DNA from: Orientallactaga sibirica | Taxonomy: Eukaryota > Chordata > Mammalia > Rodentia > Dipodidae | Assembly: GCA_036365145.1 (NCBI GenBank) | Contig: JAEOAD010000018.1 | Location: 12,630,501-12,694,500 of the forward strand | DNA length: 64,000 nt | Direction: 5' to 3' | In this document: in pieces, positions 1 through 11,067 of the stretch | Numbering within the stretch: position 1 is the stretch's first letter | How the letters are laid out: each line of letters begins with the position of its first letter | The notes under the pieces: generated by a model | Told to the model about the DNA's origin: nothing | Database searches by the model: none | Seen by the model: only the letters and a program-made list of their open reading frames with translations | Translations under genes and position numbers: made by a program

Positions 1-16
1 GTCAAAATAGAAAGAT

Positions 17-125
17 GGTAAGGCATGGTGTTACACACCTGAAATCCCAGCACAGTGGCAAGAGGAGTATGAATTCAAGACCATCCTGGGCTATGTAGCA
101 AGTTTTGAGACAGCATGAGCTACAT
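17..125 (+). mobile_element. Old B1-type SINE
   Basis: The head reads GGCATGGTG and is followed by an AATCCCAGCAC block and a diverged right part with CCATCCTGGGCTA. This is the order of a 7SL-derived B1 element. It is far more diverged than the other B1 copies here and has no clear A tail, so it is an old copy. Confidence 0.6.
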
Positions 126-227
126 GGTGAAAATTTGTGTCAAAACAAAGACTTTTTGCCCTTCATTTAGAGTTAGATTTTGACAGATAAAGTATAAATA
201 TGTAACAGACAAAAAATAAAATTCCAG

Positions 228-575
228 GGGCTGATGAGATGGCTCTGATGATAAAAGTGCTTCTTGTATAAGCATAAGAGCTTGAAAGGGCCCGAGACTG
301 CCCGAGTTCAATTCTCCACCATCCATGTAAACATGTCTGTAACTCCAGTCCCTGTAAGGAGCAGAGACTGCAGAGTTGCTGGGACTCTCGAAAATGGCAA
401 TCTCTGGAATTAGTGAGAGACTCCATCTCAAGGAAACACAGATGGATGGGGACACCCAACATTCTTGTTTGGCCTTGACATGTTTGCACGTGGAGTACAT
501 GCATTTGGCACACACACATGCATATGCCACACACATAGAATATACCACACCACATATAATACACATACATACACA
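228..575 (+). mobile_element. B4-type (ID-B1 composite) SINE
   Basis: The first part is tRNA/ID-like (GGGGCTGATGAGATGGCTC, then GAGTTCAATTCTCC). The second part is B1-like (GTAACTCCAG, GTGAGAGACTCCATCTCAAG), ending in a CA/CATA-rich tail. This two-part order is known for rodent B4/RSINE1 elements. The reverse-strand reading frame across it is incidental. Confidence 0.7.
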
Positions 576-607
576 CACTGTATGTATGTATGTATATGTG
601 TATAATT

Positions 608-918
608 TCAGGGGCTGGGGAGATAGCTCTGTGGGTAAAAATCTTGCCTTACAAGCACTAGGACCTGAGTTTGATGCCTTGAACCCATGAAAAATGCAAG
701 GCATTGTAATGCATAGCTGTAATCCCAGCACTGGGGAATCAGAGACAGGAGATCCCTGGGGCTTGGTGGCCAGTTAGTTTATCCTAATTGTTGAGCTCCA
801 GGCCAGTAGGAGACCCTGACTCAAAAATGATGAATGGTATTCCTGAGGATAACCCCTAATATTGTCCCCTACTCTCCACATTCATGCACACACATGTGCA
901 CACACTTCTACACAAAAA
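608..918 (+). mobile_element. B4-type (ID-B1 composite) SINE, second copy
   Basis: It has an ID-like head (GGGGCTGGGGAGATAGCTC), then a B1-like body (GTAATCCCAGCACTGGGGAA, GAGACAGGAGATCCCTGGGG) and a CACACA-rich tail. It lies directly downstream of another copy in the same orientation. The two are diverged enough to be separate insertions. Confidence 0.75.
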
Positions 919-1017
919 TGCAAAAAAATTCTGGATGATGTTAAGTGCTACAAAGAAAATACATCAGGGAATTGAGTAAGAGAACCTTAAAACTTTCTAA
1001 TTAAGAAATGCCTTATT

Positions 1018-1140
1018 ACTGGGCATGGTAATCTCATCGGGAGGCAGAGGTAGGAGGACAATCTACAGGCCACCCTGGACTTCAGTTAATTCCAGGAAGC
1101 CTGGAAGAGTGGATTGCAAATCCAAGACCAGCCTGGGCAG
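1018..1140 (+). mobile_element. Damaged B1-type SINE
   Basis: GGGCATGGTAATCTCATC, then GGGAGGCAGAGGTAGGAGGA and GGCCACCCTGGACTTCAGTTAATTCCAGG fragments. Part of the head is missing and the right end is degraded. Confidence 0.6.
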
Positions 1141-1384
1141 GATTACAGAAGCAAGAGGAAATGAGCCTCAAAATGCGTTTTTTAAAATATTTACAATAAT
1201 TATTATTTTTGTAAAAAGAAAAGCCTTATTGAGGAAGTGAAATTTTATCTCATAAACTATTCAAGGTTGTTGTAAGGATAAAATGAAATAATTGTATGTA
1301 TAATATTAATTGAAGTGATTTTCATAATGATGGCAAACATACCCTGAATATTTACTCTTGCTATTAGAGGGAGAACCCACTAGA

Positions 1385-1570
1385 GGGAACTAATATTCAC
1401 TGAGTCTGTGCTGTGTGACCAGGACTAGGCTCATGACTTAACATCTGATTTTCATTTATTTAAGCATGCCAACAGCAACCGCCATGAAAAATAGATGTCC
1501 TTGCCCCCATTTGCAAAAGCGAGTCTCAGAGAACAATTGGCCCTGGGGCCACACAGCTCTTGAAGAGTGG
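1385..1570 (-). mobile_element. MIR-like ancient SINE
   Basis: The stretch resembles a reverse MIR: a CACTGAGTCTGTGCTGTGTGACC-type start, a CCCCCATTTGCAAAAGCGAG core and a GGCCACACAGCTC end. MIRs are old mammalian SINEs, so low similarity is expected. This is a resemblance, not an alignment. Confidence 0.45.
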
Positions 1571-2930
1571 TGCCACTCCAGTCCCTCTGACATCAAATCC
1601 CTGCTTTCCAGTTAAATCATGCTACTGCTCTCTTGATACTGGCTTTGCTCAAAGACAAATAGAGAGGCAGAAGTGCTCAGCAGAGGAAGATCAATACATG
1701 GGGGACGGGGGAGAAATTCCCATTTCAAGTTACTGGTTCACAATTTGAAGTCAAAAGCTCGGGCAAGCCATGTGGTGAACAAGTGCCTGACACAAAAGGG
1801 AATTCTTCAGAGCTATTCTCGAGGCAGGCTGACTTTTTTCTCCATCCTGGGTCTCTGACCACAGAGAGCCCCACGGAATCAAAGCTCAAAGCCCTACTTC
1901 ATGGCTCTGAAATAGAACTGTAGGCACTTCTTCGAGAGCCCCTCAGGGCAGAAGTAAGTGAAAATTTTTACTCTGTGTACCTGACAGATGATTTTATGTT
2001 CTGTAAACAATGCCCACCTGACATCCCAAAGACTCTGCCCAGATAAAGGTCCCTACAGGCCTCTTTCAGGATGTGGAGGTACATCTACAATTCAATCAAT
2101 GTCATGTCTTAGAGCTAGTGGCAACAGAAAGCCTGGGTCAGAAACTTGAGTGAAAGTGGAAGAAAATAGAGGTAAACGCCTCTCTAAGGTTAAATTAACC
2201 ACCTGCCTAGTGAACAGCCACTGTGACTTTGGAGATAAAAAAGAGATGAAAAGTGGATTACCAAGGGCTTCTCCCTCCCCCCCCCATCAGTCATCCACCC
2301 AACATTTACTGAACAGTAGTGTTGTATCAGGATAAGAAGGAAAGCGCTTACCACGTTCAGCATTACTGTTCAATAGGAAATTTACACTTCGTATTTCATC
2401 CAAGAGTTAACACACTTTTATATGTACTCAAAAACATCTCCCTGTGTTTTTCAAATTACAATAAACAGGAGCTATAGTTAAGGTTTAGCAGCTCTGTAGG
2501 AAGGAACAAAGGAAACCCTGATTAATATCATTTGCTGACCACCCTGGTGTACATATTTCCACCATGGCCAGTTTTGAGCTCCCAAGATGAAGTCACTGAA
2601 ATAAAAAGTTTAGAACCAATGCTCTCCATGCGCTCTCATGAAGTCTACATGGAAATAAGAAGTTTGCCTGTCAATTTTACCTGCAGCTTGTGAAGAGATA
2701 AAACTTAGTCCACAAGTTCCAAACTAAGAAGGAGGGAAACTACAGAGAGAAAAGTGTGAATTGCAATCTAGCTATTAGAATCTAGTGCCCTCTACTTCTG
2801 GGCTTGGATCTGCCTCAGATCTTGAGGAGTCATATTTTCCACTCTAAGCCAAATGTCTCATGTCTAAAGAGAAGGGCATGGCCAGATGTTTAGTTTTCAA
2901 TTATGGTTAACACATCTGAATTGATGTGAA
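1571..2930. other. Unannotated intergenic DNA
   Basis: I see no gene, RNA or recognisable repeat. The frames here are short (about 60 codons), show no family features and overlap in several frames. A homopolymer of C lies near 2278-2285. Confidence 0.5.
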
Positions 2931-2931
2931 C

Positions 2932-2950
2932 TTGGTTGGTTGGTTGGTTG

Positions 2951-2990
<40 letters not shown>
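2932..2990. repeat. (TTGG)n then (TTAG)n microsatellite
   Basis: Tandem TTGG units change to TTAG units without a break, as expected if a point mutation in one unit then spread by slippage. Confidence 0.95.
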
Positions 2991-3599
2991 ATTCTAAGTT
3001 TTACCTACTATTACTTGGAAAGACTTGGAAGAGCTGTTAATCTTTCTTCTGTAACTCCATAGGGATTCTTAGTACTGGTGCATCTAAGGAAACACATAAC
3101 TGCTGTAAGGCCACACCAACGCTTACTATTCATATCCCGACACACAAGGATCTGTTCTCCTGGACGCATATCCTTGTGTCATCTCAACTTGAGGGCAGGA
3201 CCTGTGATTGAACCTCACCTGTAAAATGTGGCAAAATCATGTACACACGTCTTTTGATGCTGAGATGTTCTATAAGCCCTCATATCACCAGTGGGATTGT
3301 TCCAAGATCCCATACCTGCTAGCCGAAAGAAACAGCTGCCATGACGTGACCAACCCTGAAGGACTGTGCCACGAGAAATGTGGGTGATCCCCCAGCTCTA
3401 AAAGCAGCCTCTAGCCTGCAACCTGCCAAAAGCTAGAGTTCTCGGTCCTCTGATCACAGCAAATCAATATCACCAACAGCAAGAGTAAACTGAGAAGCAG
3501 ATTCCTCTACAGCCGAAGACCACATTTCCTTGCTGGCTGTCACCTGGGGGACACAAAAATCTAGCAAAAAAAGAAAAAGAAAAGAAAAGAAACAGGAAA
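2991..3599. other. Unannotated intergenic DNA
   Basis: No gene or recognisable repeat is visible. The end (about 3560-3600) is A/AG-rich and leads into the B1 element. Confidence 0.5.
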
Positions 3600-3615
3600 A
3601 AAAATGCAATGGGAA

Positions 3616-3783
3616 GCCGGGCGTGATGGTGCACGCCTTTAATCCTAGCACTCGGGAGGCAGAGGTAGGAGGATTGCCATTAGTTCAAGGCCACCCTGAG
3701 ACTACATAGTTAATTCCAGGTCAGCCTGGGTCATAGTGAGACCCTACCTCGAAAAACCAAAAAAAAAAAAAAAAAAAAAAAAA
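3616..3783 (+). mobile_element. B1-type SINE, near full length
   Basis: It starts GCCGGGCGTGATGG and shows the family diagnostic GAGACTACATAG and CCTACCTCGAAAAACC, then a run of about 25 A. Similar flanks on both sides (AATGCAATGGGA before, AATTCAATGGAA after) are a probable target-site duplication. It is among the least diverged B1 copies here. Confidence 0.93.
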
Positions 3784-3838
3784 TTCAATGGAATAGTATT
3801 GAAATAGACAATTTCCTTCCCCCCCATGGTAGAATTCT

Positions 3839-5035
3839 TTTTTGATTATTATTTTTATTTTTTATTGACAACTTCTATACTTACATACAAAAAAACATAT
3901 TTCCCTCCCCTCCCCCCATTCCCCTTCAGAACTCCATTCTCCATCATATCCCCTCTCTCTCTCCATTAGTTTCTCTTTTAATTTGATGCCATCATCTTTT
4001 TCATCTATTATGAGGGTCTTGTGAAGGTATTGCTAGGCACTGCAACATCATGGATAGCAAGGCCAATTTTTGTCTGGACAGTTGCATTGTAAGGAGTCGT
4101 ACCCTTCCTTTGGCTCTTACATTCTTTCTGCCCCCTCTTCTGCAATGGACCCTGAGCCTTGGAAGGTGTGACAGAGATATTTCACTGCTGGACACTCCTC
4201 TGTCCCTTCTTCTCAGCACGATGCTGCCTTTGGGTCATCCCAGTGGTTATTGCCATCTGAAAAGAGAAGCTTCCCTAACCAGAAGTGAGAGTAGCATTAA
4301 TATGTGAATATGAACATTAAGTGTAGTGCTTTCAGGGCAGCTTGGTGGGAATAATATATACATTTAGCCAGACAAGAGCAGGCTTTATACCCCTGAGGCT
4401 CATGACTTTCCCTGCCATAGACTTTTGTTTTGTTTTTGCAGTACCAGGCATGTATTCCTTCCCATAGAGAAGGCCTTCAGTCCAATTACGGAGCAGTTGG
4501 TTTCCCCAAGAGCAGACATGCCACTACTGCACCCGTTCAGTCATTGGGCCTGTCTGGCCAAATTTGAATTTTCCAGTGTCCACTGTTTTCACTGCTGATG
4601 ACTTCTGTCTCCCATACGGTTGCATGCAGTGCAGCTTTTGCCAGCTTTCAGTTGGCTGGTCTACAGGGAGAAGGTTTACTGTTCAGACAAGCTTGCTTTC
4701 TCAGTGATCTTGCCTCTCAGGCAAGAGATGTCTTCAGCAATAGGGTCTTACCATCTGTTTCTCAAGGGAAACCAAGGACCTTGGCAATATCCTTTAATGT
4801 TTTGGAGGCTACCGGGTCCTCCTTGGCCAACAACTCACTGGAAGGTATCCCATCCCAGGCACTGAAAATTTTCTAGTAACAGTCTATAGCTTCTGGATGT
4901 GCCATTATTCCAAAAAGTAGGTTTACATAAGTCTTATTCAGACTATCTTGATTTTTGACTGACCCTCCCTCTGCCCTTCTTTTGCTCATTCTCTTCCCAT
5001 GGCCATGCTTAGGCCTTTCCCTTCCCTGTAATCTG
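3839..5035 (-). mobile_element. L1 3' end (3' UTR), minus orientation, 5'-truncated
   Basis: It begins with a T-rich stretch (the A tail of a minus copy) and TTTTTATTGACAACTTC. Read on the minus strand it matches, in the same order, the nested L1 3' end at 11068-12441. For example, the AGTGAGTTGTTGG segment and a CCAGAAGC segment occur in both. No ORF2 is left, so the upstream boundary is uncertain. The short frames here are incidental. Confidence 0.75.
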
Positions 5036-6234
5036 TTCTTTAGCAGCTGACATTAAGAATCAGCTCTCTCGAACCTGGGCAGAAAGCTGGATAGATTATG
5101 TGGCTTCTGTGTTCTTTTATTCAATAGATACCTTGTTTATAAAATTGCATTGAAAACTGTAAACAAAAGTTGTAAATGATACTTTATCCCCCGAAAAGAT
5201 TCTAAATGAGTGCTTAATTAACCAATTCCCTAAAGTTCTGTACTCTGACTTAGATTTAGGTTGTATTAGAGGACCTGAGGAGACACCAAGAATTCAGTGT
5301 GAACTACTGACTCAGCCTAGAAGAAAGGAAAGTGGCAAGGTTAACGGAAATGGAGACATACAAAAATAAACTTAGCAAAGAGGATGAAAACACACTTCAT
5401 TATTTATTTTTTCATTTGTTTACTCAGATAAGTGCTATAAGTCTGAGCTTTACCCTTAACCCCCCAAATAAATTTTAATGAGGTAATTTTCTAACTTATT
5501 TTATTGTGTACTCAATATTCATTGTATAATTTGAAAAACCTATGTAAAGTTCTCCACCTTCTATATCAGTATTATATTATCATCTCTGACACACTGATGG
5601 CTGCTGCACAAGATTTAGGGGTCATTCTTTACCAGAGTTATCATACTTAATGATAGAAAACATATATGTACCACATTTATGAATCTTAGAATTTGATTAT
5701 ATTATATTGTTTCTCATCTTTGTTTTCCATTTCATTTTAGCATATATTATTTTATAATGCATACCTTTCATTCACTAATATGTTGTTGACATATTTCCAG
5801 AGCAGTAAACATTTTTTAACACCTTTGATAGCACAGTTACACTGTTTCCAAATTCTGTAATTATACACAACATTCTAATGAAATCTTCATGGCTAAATCA
5901 TAAATCTTCATACTTCTTCAATATTCATAGATGAACACCCTATAATCACTGGAACAGGGGGTTTTCCATATGGAGTTGCTGAACCAAACGTCCTTCTGAG
6001 GATGTTGACAACATTCTGACAGACTGTCTGAGGTAGTACTTGTCTGTCTTTGATCCCCAGTGCCTTATACATAGATGATACTTGATTTATGTCTAGGCCA
6101 TCACTTTAAATACTAGTCTGGTTATTCATGGCTCTCTCCAGTCTGAACCCAATCTGCCTTTATACCATTACAGATACTTCTTGATTCATGTTACACTTAT
6201 GTTCTAATATTGCCATTGTAATTTAAAAATATCT
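5036..6234. other. Unannotated AT-rich DNA
   Basis: I see no gene. The stretch around 5690-5930 is AT-rich and could be ancient L1 or other decayed repeat, but nothing specific can be named. Confidence 0.5.
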
Positions 6235-6458
6235 GGGCTGGAGAATGCCTTAGTGGTTAGGGCATTTGCCGGCAAAACCAAAGGACCCAGGTTCGATTCC
6301 CCAGGACCTACATTAGCCAGATGCAAAAGGGGCACACACATCTGGAATTCATTTGCAGTGGCTGGAGGCCCTGGCACACCCATTCATTCTCTCTCTCTCT
6401 CTCTCTCCCTCTCTCTCTCTCTCTCTTTGTCAAACAAATAAATAAAAATATTTTAAAA
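6235..6458 (+). mobile_element. tRNA-type SINE
   Basis: The head GGGCTGGAGAATGCCTTAG carries the A-box region, and GGTTCGATTCC (about 6291) is a good RNA polymerase III B box. Then follow the family segments CCAGATGC and GCAGTGGCTGGAGGCCCTGG, a long (CT)n run and an AAATAAATAAA tail. It is a SINE, not a tRNA gene, because no cloverleaf can form beyond the head. Confidence 0.93.
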
Positions 6459-6494
6459 ATCATATGTCTGAACTGCATGTGTTTCCAAAGGAAT

Positions 6495-7080
6495 CTAGGT
6501 CAACATACTACAGAGATACCTGTATATTCATTGCAGCGCTATTCAAAATACCAAATTATGGCATCAGTCTAGATGCTCATCAACAGATGGATAGATAGAA
6601 ATTTGTAATTTCTTGACATTTTTACATATTACTTAATCTGTGGAAACATTTCCCAAGGAGGCTATCTTTAATGAGGGAACACTATAGAAATTATTATATA
6701 CTACATATATGCTTTATATATAGTTTTATATACTCTTATTCAACCATAAAGGTCAATGGAATTATGACACTTGCAGGAATGTGGATAGAGCTAGAAATCC
6801 TCATTTTAAACAAAATAAGTCAGACTCAGAAAGACAAGTATTGTATGTTTTCACCCATGTGTTGAATTAAGATTTTTAAAAAATTATGTGTGTGTGTGTG
6901 ACATGGAAGTAGAGGGAGATTATTTGGAAAATGAGGAAGGAGATTAGTCAGCAGGAATAAAGGGAACAGAGGAGGGTACTGGGGGCATGTATGAGTATGA
7001 GCAAATATAAAAAAATATATATATATATCATAATATTATTTTATAACTAACTAAAAAAAATGTTAATAAAAAAAACAACA
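6495..7080 (+). mobile_element. Old L1 3' end (end of ORF2 plus 3' UTR)
   Basis: It contains the segments typical of L1 ORF2 near its end: a TTGCAGCGCTATTCA stretch, CATCAACAGATGGATAGATA, TTCAACCATAAAGG and a CAGACTCAGAAAGACAAG stretch, followed by a purine-rich 3' UTR and an A/TA-rich end. About 120 bp near 6595-6720 do not fit and may be an insertion or local decay. The element is much older than the L1 that follows it. Confidence 0.7.
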
Positions 7081-7188
7081 ACATCTAACCCACCTACCTA
7101 CCAGGTACCCTACAGATTGACTATTGTCATATTTATTCCTATTTAATAATGATGCCAAGAAATTGAAAGTTGTAGACATGTCATCTTA

Positions 7189-7206
7189 AAATAAATTAGC
7201 ATTTGA
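7189..7206. repeat. Target-site duplication, left copy, of the full-length L1
   Basis: The 18 bases AAATAAATTAGCATTTGA recur exactly at 15856-15873, right after the A-rich end of the L1. This fixes both ends of the insertion. Confidence 0.92.
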
Positions 7207-7584
7207 CCCAGTTCCCTGGTCCTGGTTCCCTGTGATGGAGGGTGTAGGGGCATGCATGGTATGGAGTGAGAGGCCAGATCCCTGTTTCCTCACTCCTCTC
7301 AGTTCCCTGTTCCCAGTAACCAGAGTGTGTGCAGATGGGCACAGCATGGAGTGAGTAGGCCAGATCCCTGTTTCCTGACTCCTCCCAGTTCCCTTGTCCC
7401 AGTAGATCTCATTGTGCCTTGCTTGAGAAGTTCTGGTCCCTTGTGTGGTCTGTGGAATCAGGCCTTTTTCTCTGGTGTCCAGACTGGCCTCTGGGTACAA
7501 CATCCCTGTTCATTTGAGTCAGAGGGTACATGGGCCAAAGGACAAAAATTGGCTTCCTCCTCAATAAAATAAAGTCTCCCTAAA
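7207..7584 (+). promoter_or_regulatory. L1 5' UTR / promoter region with repeated units
   Basis: It lies between the left target duplication and the ORF1 ATG. It contains at least three diverged copies of a unit built on CCAGATCCCTGTTTCCT and CCCAGTTCCCT (about 7207, 7272 and 7350). L1 5' UTRs hold an internal polymerase II promoter, and in mouse the promoter is built of tandem monomers, so this may be a jerboa counterpart. The same motifs occur in the L1 at 61650. Confidence 0.7.
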
Positions 7585-8747
7585 ATGGGTAGAAAACAAT
7601 GCAAAAGAGCCAACGAAAGTCAGAAAACTGAGAGATCTCCACCAAGGATGTCTAGTCCTACAATGGAAGCCTCCAATGAAATCACAGAGAAATCAACAGA
7701 AATTCAGCCCCAAAATGAAAACACAACAACCAATGAGATTCTGTTCAAAAGAATCACTGAACAGGAAGCAAAACATCAAAGAACCAACAATCGTATCAAG
7801 GAAATTGAACAGAATTGTCTCTTAGAGAGTTCAGCTTTGGACAGTAGGCTTAATTTGATTGGAGAAAACATTAGAATCCTCACAAGTGATATGACTGAAT
7901 TGAAGGTGAGTCAAGAAATTGAAGATCTCAACAACTGATTGATTAAGCTTAATGAAGACTTGATCAAATGTAAAAATTATTCCAGGAAGCATCAAGAAAA
8001 TCAGAACTCAAACTGAAATTGTACCTCAAAAAAGAGATGGACATGATGCAAAATAACACAACAGCACACAAAAATCAAATAGAATTTCTAAAACCCTCTC
8101 TAGAATCCCTCACTAACAGAGTTGCTCATGTGGAAGACAGAACCTCTGACATGGAAAACAAGATAGAAGAAATTGATTGTGAGGCCAAAAACGTTACTAA
8201 GTTCAAAAACTCAAGTGAACAGAATACAAGGGAACTGTGGGATACACTAAAACAACCAAACATATGGAGCATGTGTATACCAGAAGGAAAGGAAATCCAG
8301 GCCAGAAGGAGGGAGAACATATTCAACAAAATTATTGAAGAAAATTTTCTGAATCTATCAAAAGAAAGGTCCATCCAAATACAAGAAGCCCATAGAACAC
8401 CAAACAGACAGGACCAAAGAAGAAACTCTTTAAGACATATCATAGTTAAAATTCTTAACAATGAAAACAAAGAGAGAGTGTTAAGAGCAACATGAAAGAA
8501 ACAACTCACAATATACAAAGGCAATCCCATCAGAATTATGTCAGATTTCTCAGTGGAAACCCTGGAAACCAGAAGGGCCTGGAATGGAACACTTCAAAGT
8601 CTCAAAAACTATGGCTTCCAACCCAAGCTGCTCTACCCAGTAAAAACATCCTTCATAATAGATAGTGAAAGGAAAGCTTTCCATGAAAAAAGTCAACTTG
8701 ATGATTATATGAACACAAAGCCAAACCTACAGAGAATATTTCAGTGA
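7585..8747 (+). pseudogene. L1 ORF1 remnant (ORF1p RNA-binding protein)
   Basis: ORF1p forms trimers that coat L1 RNA. Three pieces remain: 7585-7938 (starts MGRKQCKRANES, charged and coiled-coil-like), 8019-8495 (end of the coiled coil, then an RRM-like part with LRHIIVKIL) and 8538-8747 (C-terminal domain, FSVETLETRRAW and FQPKLLYPVKTSFI). A TGA ends the first piece, a frameshift lies near 7975, and a stop/shift follows 8495. The order and about 390 total codons suit an L1 ORF1. The ORF1 at 62301 is closely related. Confidence 0.88.
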
Positions 8748-10421
8748 ATACCCTACACAGAACAATCAAGAAACCTATCTCAAGAGCCAACAGAAGAAGA
8801 TCACAAGAACCAAAAATAGACCCATCTTTAGATAGTACAAAACACAAGAAAGCACAAAACACTTCATCATGGCAGGGATTAATTCAAACCTCACAATAAT
8901 AATCTTAACAATTAATGGTCTTAACTCTCCCATCAAAAGACACAAGTTATAAGGATAGATCAAAAAAATGTACCCTTCTATCTGCTGTCTTCAAGAAAAC
9001 AACCTCACCACTAAAGATAGACACCTGCTCAGTGTGAAAAGACAGAAAATAATATCCCAAGAAAATTTAAATAGAATACAATTTGGTGTTGTTATATTAT
9101 TATCTGATAGACTTTGAACCAAAAGTAATCAAAAATGACAAAGAAGGCTACTTCTTACTCATCAAGGGAATTATTCAACATATCATAATCATAAATACAT
9201 ATGCACCAAACACAGGTGTACCACAGTTTATAAAACAAAAAATACTTGACAATAAAATAGAAATAAATAATCAACACCATAATAGTCAGAGATTTCAATT
9301 CTCCACTATCATCAATAGACAGATCATTCAAGCAAAAAAATCAACAGGGAAATAGTAGAGCTTAATAACATCATAGATTAACTAGACCTAATGGATATCT
9401 AGAGAACTTTCTACCCCAACTCTACAGAACACACATTCTTCTCAGCAGCCCATGGAACCTTCTCCAAAATGGACCATATATTAAGCCATAAAGCGTGCCT
9501 CCATAAGATCAAGAAAACTGAAGTAACTTCCTGCATTATGTCAGATCACAATGCTTTAAAGCTAGAAATTAACAAGAGACACATCAAGAACTCCACCAAC
9601 TCCTGGAGACTAAACAACACACTCTTAAACAATGAATGGTTCATGGAAGAAATCAAAAAAGAAATTGTAAAATTCATAGAATTTAATGATAATTAAAATA
9701 CAACCTACCAAACTTATGGGACACAATGAAGGAAGTCTAAAGGGGAAAATCCACTAAATACCTTCATAGCAAAGACAGAGAGATCCCAAATTAATAACCT
9801 AACTATCTACCTAAAGGCACTGGGAAAACAAGAAGAATCCAACCCAAAGAGCCCCAGTCAGAGCAGAAATTAATGAATTGGAAACTAAGAAAACAATGTA
9901 AAAAATCAAAAAAACAAAGAGCTGTTTCTTTGAAAAAATAAACAAGACTGATAAACCCCTGGTCAGTTTGATCAAGCCAAAAGAAGAGAAGTCTCAAATT
10001 AACAAAATCAAAGACAAAAAAAGGAGAGGTCACAGCAGACATCAATGAAATTGGAAGAATCATCAGGGCATACTTCCAAAATCTTTACTCCACACAATAA
10101 GATAATCTGGAAGAAAAAGATGAATTCCTAGACACATACCACCTATCAAAACTAAACTCAGAGCAGATTAATCCCCTAAAGAAGCCTATCACATGCATGG
10201 AGATTGAAAAGGTAATCAAAAACTTCCCCAAAAAGAAAAGCCCAGGGTTGATGTCTTCTCAGGTGAATTCCATCAAACCTTCATTGAAGAACTGAAACCA
10301 ATTGTTCTGAAACTGTTTTGTATAATTGGAGACTAGGGAATCCTCCCAGACCCCTTTTACGAAGCTAGCATCACCCTATTACCAAAACCAGACAGAGATG
10401 AAACAAGAAAAGAAAACTAGA

Positions 10422-10563
10422 GCCAGGCATGGTGGTGCATGCCTTTAATCCCAGCCCTCGGGAGGCAGAGGTAGGAGGATTGCCGTGAGTTCAAGACCAC
10501 CCTGAGACTACATAGTTAATTCCAGGTCAGCCTGGGCTAGAGTGAGATCCTACCTCAAAAAAA
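10422..10563 (+). mobile_element. B1-type SINE nested in L1 ORF2
   Basis: It starts GCCAGGCATGGTGG and has GAGACTACATAGTTAATTCC and GAGTGAGATCCTACCTC. It is flanked by AGAAAACTA and AGAAAGCTA, a near-exact duplication of the L1 sequence, so it inserted after the L1. Its A tail grew into the microsatellite that follows. Confidence 0.92.
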
Positions 10564-10569
10564 ACAAAA

Positions 10570-10621
<52 letters not shown>

Positions 10622-10712
10622 AAAGAAAGGAAAGGAAAGGAAAGGAAAGGAAAGGAAAGAAAAGAAAAAAAGAAAAGAAAAGAAAAGAAAAGAAAAGAAA
10701 AGAAAAGAAAAG
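10564..10712 (+). repeat. (AAAG)n, (AAAGG)n and (AAAAG)n tract at a B1 tail
   Basis: About 150 bases contain only A and G on this strand, with three successive repeat units. It grew from the A tail of the B1 just before it. The lysine/glutamate-rich open frame here (10542-10727) is a product of the repeat and not a gene. Confidence 0.95.
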
Positions 10713-11067
10713 AAGAGAAAGCTATAGGCCTATATCCCTGATGAACTTAGATGCAAAAATCCTGAACAAAATTCTTGCAAACCTAATTCAACAACACATC
10801 AAAAGCATTATCCACCTTGACCAAGCAGGCTTCATCCCATGGATGCAGGGATGGTTCAACATACAGAAATCAGTCAACGTGATACACCACATAAATAAAC
10901 TTACCAAAAGACCACGTGATCATCTCAATTGATGCAGAGAAGGCTTTTGAAAAATACAACACCACTTCATGATCAAAACACTGGAAAGAATAGGCCTGAA
11001 GGGTTTATATCTCAACACAATAAAGACTATATAAAAGCTCCTAAAGCCCAAATAATACTTAGTGGGG

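Noticed and set aside
120..731. 203-codon minus-strand frame
   Set aside because: It spans two old SINEs and their CA-rich tails in reverse.
6235..6310. tRNA gene
   Set aside because: A- and B-box-like sequences are present, but they belong to a SINE with a (CT)n and A-rich tail. No acceptor-stem pairing is seen.
9803..10063. Hydrophobic minus-strand frame
   Set aside because: It is the antisense of A-rich L1 ORF2 sequence.
10542..10727. Lys/Glu-rich 61-codon frame
   Set aside because: It is the translation of a B1 tail microsatellite.
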